Shown piece by piece: positions 14,574 through 20,663 of a stretch of DNA of 36,981 nt. The DNA is taken from positions 1 to 36,981 of the IMG/VR virus record IMGVR_UViG_3300029893_000038, one strand, 5' to 3'. This stretch comes from a virus. The number at the start of each line of letters is the position of its first letter. Position 1 is the first letter of the stretch. A program made the position numbers and the translations under genes. Below the pieces are notes generated by a model that was given only the letters and a program-made list of their open reading frames with translations, searched no databases and was not told the DNA's origin.

Positions 14574-15632
14574 ATGCCTACTGCTCCCGGGTATCATGAA
14601 GAGGCAGCAAATGAAATACGTCGAGTATACTCAGATGCAGAAACTATTATGATCAAGAAGGTATCTAACCGTCTGGAAAAAGGTGTAGACCACCAAACCG
14701 GTTGGGCAGAAATAAAGTTGACAGAGATTCATTTTTTACGTGAAGAACTGGGAGATGTGGTAGATGATTTAAGAAAAGTCAGTCCTGATATAGCAAATGC
14801 AGTAGAAAAAGCATATCAGGATGGGTCAAAAGAAGCTATCAATGATCTGACTGCAGTGCTTGATAGTGGCAGACTGGTAAACAAGGCTTTTACTGTCAGT
14901 CATCGAAGGAATGTTGAAATATTAGTTGCAAAGACTTTGAACTTGCTTGAAAAGTCACACTTGCGGATACTGAGACAAACCGAAGACGCTTATCGGAACA
15001 TTATCGCAGAAGTAACAACTCAAATGGCTACTGGTACACAGACTAGGAGAGAGGCTACTCAGATAGCACTGAATAAGTTTGCAGATAGAGGCATCGCCGG
15101 TTTCCAGAGTGCTGACGGCAGGCAATGGGATATGGCCAGTTACGCTGAGATGGCTGTTAGGTCGGCAAGTGGCCAGGCAGCTATTGAAGGGCATATCAAT
15201 AGATTACAAGAGAACGGATATGATCTAGTAGTGGTCTCAGATAGTCCAGAGGAATGTGGGGCATGTAGACCATGGGAAGGCAAGATATTAAGTATATCCG
15301 GTCAGGACCGGCGACACAAGTCTCTTAATGAGGCTACGTCAGCTGGTCTTTTTCATCCAAGCTGCACTCATAACCTCACAGCCTATATCCCTGGGCTTAG
15401 TAAACCTGAAAGCAAGGCTAACCCGGAGGGTTATGAGGATAGGCAGCAACAGAGGTATAACGAGAGACAGATTAGACACTGGAAACGCCGGGAGGCGGTT
15501 GCTATCACAGATAAGGACAAGACTTATGCAGATGCAAAGGTCAGAGAATGGCAGGCCAAGCAGCGTTCATTCATAGATGACACTGGCAGGAGGAGGAAGT
15601 ATGAGCGAGAGAGCATCAAGGTGGCTAGATAG
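14574..15632 (+). CDS. minor head protein (phage minor capsid protein 2 family)
   Basis: A 352-residue protein: helical N-terminal two thirds, then the signature CGACRPWEGKILSISGQ and LFHPSCTHNLTAYIPG (about residues 225-280), where Cys/His residues are spaced as in the Phage_min_cap2 and SPP1 gp7-like family. Such proteins bind the portal and enter the head in few copies. The C-terminal 70 residues are basic. It overlaps the next gene by 32 nt. Confidence 0.87.
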   Translation: MPTAPGYHEEAANEIRRVYSDAETIMIKKVSNRLEKGVDHQTGWAEIKLTEIHFLREELGDVVDDLRKVSPDIANAVEKAYQDGSKEAINDLTAVLDSGRLVNKAFTVSHRRNVEILVAKTLNLLEKSHLRILRQTEDAYRNIIAEVTTQMATGTQTRREATQIALNKFADRGIAGFQSADGRQWDMASYAEMAVRSASGQAAIEGHINRLQENGYDLVVVSDSPEECGACRPWEGKILSISGQDRRHKSLNEATSAGLFHPSCTHNLTAYIPGLSKPESKANPEGYEDRQQQRYNERQIRHWKRREAVAITDKDKTYADAKVREWQAKQRSFIDDTGRRRKYERESIKVAR

Positions 15633-15903
15633 TATAAAGATTGGTGGTTTAACTTATAAAGTTATTTTTGATGAGTTTATAACTACGGATAGGTCAGAAT
15701 TAGGAAATGTTTCAATAACATCGCAAACTATACGAATCGCACAAAATTCGACTATTGAGCAACAAGAGGAAACCTTGCTGCACGAAGTGGTGGAAGTCAT
15801 TAATAGTAGTTGTGATCTAGACCTAGAACATAATCAAATTGCAACTTTGTCGTATATACTCTATCAAGTACTTAAAGACAATCAAATTGAGTTTAGTAGA
15901 TAG
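15601..15903 (+). CDS. small protein with degenerate HExxH-like motif
   Basis: A 100-residue protein from ATG 15601 (AGGAGGAAGT upstream, inside the previous gene). It contains LLHEVVEVINSS, resembling a zinc-peptidase helix but with Glu where the second His should be (HEVVE). Similar small proteins are common in Firmicutes phages near head genes. Activity cannot be assumed. Confidence 0.75.
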   Translation: MSERASRWLDSIKIGGLTYKVIFDEFITTDRSELGNVSITSQTIRIAQNSTIEQQEETLLHEVVEVINSSCDLDLEHNQIATLSYILYQVLKDNQIEFSR

Positions 15904-15967
15904 AGGCAGACTTACTGCCTTTTATTTAATATACGGCCCAGGAGGCCTAAAAAAGGAGGCGGTCCAG

Positions 15968-16630
15968 GTGACCGAGATGTTTAGACGCATCAACCTGCAG
16001 CTGTTTGCTGAGGGTGACGGAAGTGGATCAGGAGAAAACAATGAGCCAGGTAGTGATGGCGATCCAGGCGATCAACCAGAGCCTGGTAAAACTTTTGACG
16101 AGGCATATGTGAAGAAGCTGCGTGATGAAGCTGCTAATTATCGCACCAAGGCTAAGGACCTAGAGTCGAAGCTTAAAGACACTAGCAACGAAGCTATGAC
16201 CAAGGTACTAAAGGCGTTAGGTCTGGAGCCTGACCCCGACAAAAACTATGAGAAACAACTAAATGACGCCAAGACTGAAGCTGAAAAGGCCAAGAGTGAA
16301 GCACAAGAATGGCTGCTCAAGGCAGAAGTTAAAGCAAATGCAGTAGAATTAGGCGTCATTGACCCTGACGCGGCTTATACCTTGATGGATAAGAGCAAAG
16401 TTAAAGTTGGCGATGATGGCAGTATTGAAGGCGTAAAAGATGTCCTTGAAGCCCTTATTAAGGACAAACCTTATCTCAAGGGTCAGGCAAGGCCTGGCTC
16501 TAGTGGTGCAGATAACATGGGTGGCGATGGTGGAACGATTACTCTTCAGCAGTTGAAGAATATGACTGCTGATGAAATTGCTGCTTTACCGTGGGACAAG
16601 GTTATGAAAGCAATGGAGGGCAAGAAATAG
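15968..16630 (+). CDS. capsid scaffolding protein (DUF4355-like)
   Basis: A 220-residue protein. GTG 15968 is preferred because AAGGAGG ends 7 nt before it; ATG 15977 is the alternative. The start ...RRINLQLFAEGDGSGSG is the classic N-terminal motif of these scaffolds, followed by an acidic low-complexity stretch, a long coiled coil (about 45-110), and a helical C-terminal end (LKNMTADEIAALPWDKVMKAMEG). Scaffolds guide assembly of the coat and leave the prohead. It precedes the coat gene. Confidence 0.88.
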   Translation: MTEMFRRINLQLFAEGDGSGSGENNEPGSDGDPGDQPEPGKTFDEAYVKKLRDEAANYRTKAKDLESKLKDTSNEAMTKVLKALGLEPDPDKNYEKQLNDAKTEAEKAKSEAQEWLLKAEVKANAVELGVIDPDAAYTLMDKSKVKVGDDGSIEGVKDVLEALIKDKPYLKGQARPGSSGADNMGGDGGTITLQQLKNMTADEIAALPWDKVMKAMEGKK

Positions 16631-16652
16631 ATAAACTAGAGGAGTGAGCTAT

Positions 16653-17504
16653 ATGTCTTTAGACAACTTTATTCCGCAGATATGGGCTGCACGGCTCTTG
16701 ACAAATCTGCAAAAGTCCCTGGTTTATGGCCAGGCGGGTGTCGTAAATCGCGACTATGAAGGCGAAATTCGTGGCGCTGGCGATACTGTAAACATCAACA
16801 ATATAGGTCCTGTAACAATTGGTGATTATACAAAGAACACAGATATTACTGCTCCTGAGGATTTGACTGACGCACAAACCAAACTGCTTATTGATCAGCA
16901 GAAGTACTTTAACTTCCAGGTTGATGATATCGATAAGGCTCAACAGAAGCCAAAGGTTATGGATGCAGCAATGGTAGAGGCAGCTTATGGACTACGTGAT
17001 GTTGCAGATCAATATATTGCTAGCTTTTATACCGGCGTAGCAGCTGGTAACACTATTGGTGATGATACTACTCCTGTAGTACCTACCAAGTCAGATGCGT
17101 ATGAGTACCTAGTGGATCTGGCTGTATTGCTTGATGGCAGCAATATCCCTGAGGCAAGTCGTTGGGCAGTAGTCCCGCCCTGGTTCTATGGTTTACTATT
17201 GAAAGATGATCGTTTCGTGAAATCCGGAACGCTTACAGGTGATCAGGTGCTACGTAATGGGCAAGTAGGTGAAGCTGCTGGTTTTACTATCTTTAAAAGC
17301 AACAACGTACCTAACACTACAGGTACGAAATATAAGATTATTGCAGGTCATCCTATTGCCATTAGTTATGCTGAGCAGATCGTTAGTCTTGAAGCCTATA
17401 GGCCAGAAAAACGTTTCGCTGATGCAGTAAAGGGTCTACATGTCTATGGTGCAAAATTAGTCAGACCAAATGCCATATCTGTTTTGACCGCCAATATGTC
17501 CTAA
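16653..17504 (+). CDS. major capsid protein (HK97 fold, P22-coat-like family)
   Basis: A 283-residue coat protein from ATG 16653 (AGAGGAGTGAG upstream). Blocks such as FIPQIWAARLLTNLQKSLVYG, GDTVNINNIG, FNFQVDDIDKAQ and the C-terminal YGAKLVRPNAISVLTAN are typical of the P22-coat-like capsid proteins of Firmicutes siphoviruses. Hundreds of copies form the head shell. It is followed by a hairpin that may set its transcript level relative to downstream connectors. Confidence 0.92.
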   Translation: MSLDNFIPQIWAARLLTNLQKSLVYGQAGVVNRDYEGEIRGAGDTVNINNIGPVTIGDYTKNTDITAPEDLTDAQTKLLIDQQKYFNFQVDDIDKAQQKPKVMDAAMVEAAYGLRDVADQYIASFYTGVAAGNTIGDDTTPVVPTKSDAYEYLVDLAVLLDGSNIPEASRWAVVPPWFYGLLLKDDRFVKSGTLTGDQVLRNGQVGEAAGFTIFKSNNVPNTTGTKYKIIAGHPIAISYAEQIVSLEAYRPEKRFADAVKGLHVYGAKLVRPNAISVLTANMS

Positions 17505-17511
17505 GGATAAA

Positions 17512-17536
17512 GCCAGGGAGTTCTTAGCTCCCTGGC
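17512..17536 (+). terminator. hairpin after the major capsid gene
   Basis: GCCAGGGAG (17512-17520), TTCTTAG loop, CTCCCTGGC (17528-17536), then ACAATTTTAA. A 9-bp perfect stem 7 nt after the coat stop; a partial terminator that leaves some readthrough would explain high coat output. It shares its stem sequence with 1123-1148. Confidence 0.6.
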
Positions 17537-17561
17537 ACAATTTTAATGAGGAGGAGTATAT

Positions 17562-17765
17562 ATGCCTTGGTTTAGGAACAAAAGGACAGGTTTAGTGTGG
17601 GAAGTTATTGATAAGAGACTAGTAGACAGACTTAAGAAAGATGGCGATTATGAGGAGACAAAAAAACCTGTCAAACCAAAGAAAGAAGCTCCTGAATCTG
17701 AAGATATTGAATCCGAGGATAAGACTGGTCAGGAGGGGTCAAAATGGCCTATGCAACAGCAATAG
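17562..17765 (+). CDS. small structural-region protein
   Basis: A 67-residue protein beginning MPWFRNKRTGLVWEVIDKRLVDRLKKDGDYE in two blocks, then a charged Lys/Glu/Pro-rich tail. Short proteins of this type often follow the coat gene in A118/SPP1-like modules. ATG 17562 has GAGGAGGAG upstream. Its end overlaps the next gene by 22 nt. No function is assigned. Confidence 0.7.
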   Translation: MPWFRNKRTGLVWEVIDKRLVDRLKKDGDYEETKKPVKPKKEAPESEDIESEDKTGQEGSKWPMQQQ

Positions 17766-18091
17766 AACTAGCCACATATCTGAGCGTAGAACTAGTAGAC
17801 TTGCCTGAAGATGCAGCTAGATTGCTTGAAAGAGCGAGTGAGTATATGGACGAGGTGACCTTGGAGCAGATAGACACCGACAATACCAATCATGTTGACG
17901 CGGCAAAAAAAGCGACATGCGCTCAAGTAGAGTTCTGGCTTCAAGTTGGCGAAGAACATGACATCGTTGGGGTTACAGGAGAGATCAGCGCTGGCTCAAC
18001 TAAGCATACTTTACCAGATAGACTCTCGAAGAGAGCTAGACAGTATTTGAGAGTTGCAGGTCTTACCTACCGAAAGGTGGGAATGAAGTGA
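17744..18091 (+). CDS. head-tail connector (adaptor) protein
   Basis: A 115-residue helical protein (MAYATAIELATYLSVELVDLPE ... LLERASEYMDEVTLEQID ... AQVEFWLQVGEE), the pattern of gp6/gp15-like adaptors that form a ring under the portal. The position directly after the coat region and before head-closure genes supports it. It overlaps the following gene by 4 nt. Confidence 0.8.
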   Translation: MAYATAIELATYLSVELVDLPEDAARLLERASEYMDEVTLEQIDTDNTNHVDAAKKATCAQVEFWLQVGEEHDIVGVTGEISAGSTKHTLPDRLSKRARQYLRVAGLTYRKVGMK

Positions 18092-18396
18092 GAATCCCAT
18101 CAAATATCCTGGTCCACAAAATAACTTATGAAAAATATGAAGGAGAGACGGCTTATGGCCCTCAATATGCTACTCCCGTAACTCACAAGTGGCGAATGGA
18201 GCCGAAACGAAAAAGGGTTGTAAACCGTGAGGGTCAGGAAGTTATCTCTGAGGCCTTTGCCATAGCTCCAGTTTCTGACGATCCGGTCACGGTAGGAAGT
18301 AGGGTGACTTGGGATAAAAGGATCTATAGAGTTCTTGAGGTCAGGGAGATTTGGACACTTTATAGCAAAAGTCATAATGAGGTGTATCTATCATGA
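18088..18396 (+). CDS. head closure / minor capsid protein
   Basis: A 102-residue strand-rich protein from GTG 18088, overlapping the previous stop. Blocks LVHKITYEKYEGETAYGPQY, THKWRMEPKRKRVVNREGQEV and GSRVTWDKRIYRVLEV fit the small beta-barrel head-closure (stopper) or Phage_min_cap1-like family. It plugs the portal channel after packaging in related phages. Confidence 0.78.
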   Translation: MRIPSNILVHKITYEKYEGETAYGPQYATPVTHKWRMEPKRKRVVNREGQEVISEAFAIAPVSDDPVTVGSRVTWDKRIYRVLEVREIWTLYSKSHNEVYLS

Positions 18397-18734
18397 CAAA
18401 GTCTAAGTGGTATGGAAAACAAGTGAGCGAACATGTGATAAAAGCTGCAAAAAGAGGCATCTATGACGGAATCGAGTTCTGGCTCCAGGAGAGTAATAAG
18501 ATTGTGCCTCATGACGAGGGAACGCTGGAGCGCTCCGGGACAACAAGCATGGATGACCAGCAGTTGATGGGAATGGTCTCATATGATACACCTTACGCCG
18601 TTAGGCAGCATGAGGATAGGCATCTTAGACATCCAAATGGGCGCAAAGCAAAGTACTTGGAGTTATCAGGACTTGAAAATAAAGACGAGATCACTAAGCA
18701 TATTGAGACTGCTATCAGGAAGGCGCTGAAATAA
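18393..18734 (+). CDS. minor capsid / neck protein (HK97 gp10-like)
   Basis: A 113-residue protein. The run IVPHDEGTLERSGTTS, VSYDTPYAVRQHEDRHLRHPNGRKAKYLE is the diagnostic core of the Phage_min_cap2-like/gp10 neck proteins of A118-like phages. It joins the connector to the tail. It overlaps the previous gene by 4 nt. Confidence 0.85.
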   Translation: MTKSKWYGKQVSEHVIKAAKRGIYDGIEFWLQESNKIVPHDEGTLERSGTTSMDDQQLMGMVSYDTPYAVRQHEDRHLRHPNGRKAKYLELSGLENKDEITKHIETAIRKALK

Positions 18735-18749
18735 GGGGATGGTAGATAT

Positions 18750-19166
18750 ATGCTCGCAATAGAGTTAGCAAGGTATTTACATGATAAAGGACTTGTGACA
18801 TTCGATCAGAATGGCTCGCAAGGTTCTTGTTTTATAGGCACTATACCTCCAAAACCAGACGAAGCAGTTGCTATCTATCACTATGAAGGTTTACCTGCAA
18901 GTACTGTGCATGGTTATGATTCTCCAAGACTCCAAGTTCGGGTTCGAGGAACTGAAGACCCACGGGTGGGTTTTCAGTTAGCACAATCTATTTATGAAGC
19001 ACTGCATGGGTTTGAGGGCTACCTGGTAGAAGGCGGTTATTGGATAGTCTCGTGTGAAGGTTTACAATCTGGACCTGTGCATATCGGTACAGATCAGAAC
19101 GGCAGGCATGAGTATACAGTGAATTTAGAAATCGAGATCAGGAACAAGACTATTAATAGGGAGTGA
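18750..19166 (+). CDS. tail terminator-like minor capsid protein
   Basis: A 138-residue protein (ELARYLHDKGLVTFDQ ... IGTIPPKPDEAVAIYHYEG ... DSPRLQVRVRG ... AQSIYEALHGFEG) that matches the phage minor capsid protein from bacteriophage/tail terminator group. Tail terminators end tube polymerisation and meet the head. Position between neck and tail-tube genes agrees. Confidence 0.82.
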   Translation: MLAIELARYLHDKGLVTFDQNGSQGSCFIGTIPPKPDEAVAIYHYEGLPASTVHGYDSPRLQVRVRGTEDPRVGFQLAQSIYEALHGFEGYLVEGGYWIVSCEGLQSGPVHIGTDQNGRHEYTVNLEIEIRNKTINRE

Positions 19167-19171
19167 ATAAT

Positions 19172-19615
19172 ATGTCTATTACCAAAGTATTAGCTAGACA
19201 CTTTAAACTAGAAATTAATATAGGTACTGAAGCTACACCAAGTTGGCTTAAAGTTAATGGCTTAGAGACATTGACATTTTCTTCAACAAAAACTGATGTT
19301 GAAACTGATGACTTCGATAGTGCTGGTTTGGACGAGCATATGGTCGTTGGTCGTGGACGATCAATGGGTATCGAGGGATACTATTTAGTTGATCTTGATA
19401 CAGGAGATAGAGATCCTGGTCAAGAGGCAGTGGAGACAGCTGCAGAACTTATTGGTGAAGACAGTCTAGCTCAGTTCAAGTTAACGTATCCAGGTGGTGC
19501 AGTAAAAACTTTTTATGCAAGCGTCAACCTAAAGGATATGGGAGGAGCAAAGAAAGCAAAAGCTGGTTGGGGTGCAGACCTCACTGTCAGTGGTTCATTA
19601 GCCGATGCTGTGTAA
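19172..19615 (+). CDS. major tail tube protein
   Basis: A 147-residue protein from ATG 19172 (AGGGAGTG upstream; GTG 19163 is a less likely start). It reads as a tail-tube beta-sandwich: KLEINIGTEATPSWLKVNGLETLTFS, KTDVETDDFDSAGLDEHMVVGRGRSMGIEGYYL in consecutive blocks, ending AGWGADLTVSGSLADAV. The family polymerises around the tape measure. Its stop codon lies in the loop of the following terminator. Confidence 0.88.
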   Translation: MSITKVLARHFKLEINIGTEATPSWLKVNGLETLTFSSTKTDVETDDFDSAGLDEHMVVGRGRSMGIEGYYLVDLDTGDRDPGQEAVETAAELIGEDSLAQFKLTYPGGAVKTFYASVNLKDMGGAKKAKAGWGADLTVSGSLADAV

Positions 19616-19630
19616 TAGCATCGGCTTCTT
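19600..19630 (+). terminator. intrinsic terminator overlapping the tail-tube stop codon
   Basis: AGCCGATGCT (19600-19609), loop GTGTAAT containing the stop, AGCATCGGCT (19617-19626), then TCTTTATT. A perfect 10-bp stem with a modest T-rich tail, suggesting partial termination after the abundant tail-tube transcript. Confidence 0.75.
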
Positions 19631-19653
19631 TATTACAAAGGAGGTAGAAATTT

Positions 19654-20001
19654 ATGATGTACAAAGATTTCGATGAATTTTTTAGCGAGGCGCAAAAAGC
19701 AACTTTGAAGTTTAAAATCCGCGGTAAGGAGTATGAGATACCAGCACAACTGCCGGCTAAGGCCATGCTTGAGGCTGCAAGAGCTTCTAAAGCACATCAA
19801 GATAAAAAGGGTGTAGAGGATGTTTTCACAGCTTTTAAAGCAGTGTTCCCTACTGATGTATGGGATGAGCTTATAGAGAGCGGCATCACGCTTGATGAGC
19901 TTCAGCAACTGTATGTTTGGATAGTGAGTAAGGGTAAGGCTGAAGAGGGAAACCCTACTCCGCTTCCCCAGCAGAAACAGAAGAAGGGGAAGCGGAACTA
20001 A
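19654..20001 (+). CDS. tail assembly chaperone, short form (gpG-like)
   Basis: A 115-residue protein (MMYKDFDEFFSEAQKATLKFKIRGKEYEIPAQLPAKAML ...) with the fold and position of gpG-type tail assembly chaperones, between tail tube and tape measure. These proteins coat the tape measure during assembly and are absent from virions. It shares its first 100 codons with the frameshifted long form. Confidence 0.88.
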   Translation: MMYKDFDEFFSEAQKATLKFKIRGKEYEIPAQLPAKAMLEAARASKAHQDKKGVEDVFTAFKAVFPTDVWDELIESGITLDELQQLYVWIVSKGKAEEGNPTPLPQQKQKKGKRN

Positions 20002-20243
20002 GTGAGCCTGATTTTGATGTGTTTGGCGATTGGGTGTTTATCGAGACAGACTTTAGGCGTGAATATGGAATAGATCTTGTAACAGATCTAGAGAAGATGA
20101 GCTGGCGAAAGTTCTGGGCGTATATTCGTGGATTATCAGCTAACTCTGCATTGGTCAGTGTAATCCAGGCAAGAAAAGAGGGGTCCGCACCAATAGAGGA
20201 CCCGCAGCAGGCTGAAAGAGCTGTTAAACAGGTATGGGGTTAG
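19654..20243 (+). CDS. tail assembly chaperone, long -1 frameshift form (gpGT-like)
   Basis: About 196 residues made by joining 19654-19953 to 19953-20243 through a -1 shift. The second frame is open from 19944 and continues ...PYSASPAETEEGEAELSEPDFDVFGDW into the helical block FIETDFRREYGIDLVTDLEKMSWRKFWAYIRGL, the usual T domain, which has no good independent ribosome site (GTG 20019 only). The lambda paradigm requires a fixed ratio of short and long chaperones. Confidence 0.88.
19947..19996 (+). promoter_or_regulatory. programmed -1 ribosomal frameshift signal
   Basis: The slippery heptamer G GGA AAC (19947-19953) is in the zero frame of the chaperone gene. After a 5-nt spacer comes an 11-bp perfect stem: TCCGCTTCCCC (19959-19969) pairs with GGGGAAGCGGA (19986-19996), with a 16-nt loop. 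This is the standard X-XXY-YYZ plus stimulatory-hairpin design. Confidence 0.9.
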
Positions 20244-20590
20244 AGTCGCTGGTCGTTTAAGAGTCGTTCAAATAAGGCATAACCCGTTACAAAATCTTTC
20301 TTAAGAAAGGGACCAAACTTAGTCACATTACCTCCCTTATCTTCTATGATTAGATAACATTGATTAGCCAAACCAGATTCCTCCATACCGTGACTGATGA
20401 TATTTGAGTAGGGAAGTTGGCGGCTAGCCTTGCTAGCAACACTGAAAGTTTTAATGGTGAGGTGGTTGCTTTCAATGACTAAGACGACAGGTTTTTTTAC
20501 AGCGCCACCAGATAGTTCAAAAGGCGGATTAACATCTTGAGGCTCATAATTACCGGTTAAAGAACGTTTAAATGAATCCCAAAGTCCCAT
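20240..20590 (-). CDS. minus-strand moron; possible bacterial PH-like domain protein
   Basis: A 116-residue protein on the opposite strand to the whole tail operon. It starts MGLWDSFKRSLTGNYEP with GGGGGTG upstream, then a strand-rich core (KKPVVLVIESNHLTIKTFS, LPYSNIISHG, CYLIIEDKGGNVTKFGPF) and a C-terminal helix (FVTGYALFERLLNDQ). That strand-then-helix layout resembles small bacterial PH domains (bPH), which I suggest with moderate confidence. The stop overlaps the end of the chaperone long form. It has its own promoter (20621-20649), as expected of a moron expressed apart from late genes. Target unknown. Confidence 0.75.
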   Translation of the reverse strand: MGLWDSFKRSLTGNYEPQDVNPPFELSGGAVKKPVVLVIESNHLTIKTFSVASKASRQLPYSNIISHGMEESGLANQCYLIIEDKGGNVTKFGPFLKKDFVTGYALFERLLNDQRL

Positions 20591-20620
20591 AAGAAACACC
20601 CCCAAATTTGATTTGTCTAC

Positions 20621-20649
20621 AGTATATGACAATAATGGTAAGGTTACAA
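20621..20649 (-). promoter_or_regulatory. sigma-A-type promoter of the minus-strand moron
   Basis: Read on the minus strand: -35 TTGTAA (20649-20644), 17-nt spacer, -10 TATACT (20626-20621). The moron's ATG lies about 31 nt downstream, with its ribosome site between. The spacing is ideal. It overlaps the leader of the tape measure gene on the other strand. Confidence 0.7.
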
Positions 20650-20663
20650 GAGAGGTGACTGAT

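Noticed and set aside
15601-15903. Active zinc peptidase
   Set aside because: The second metal His is replaced by Glu (HEVVE), so no catalytic claim is made.
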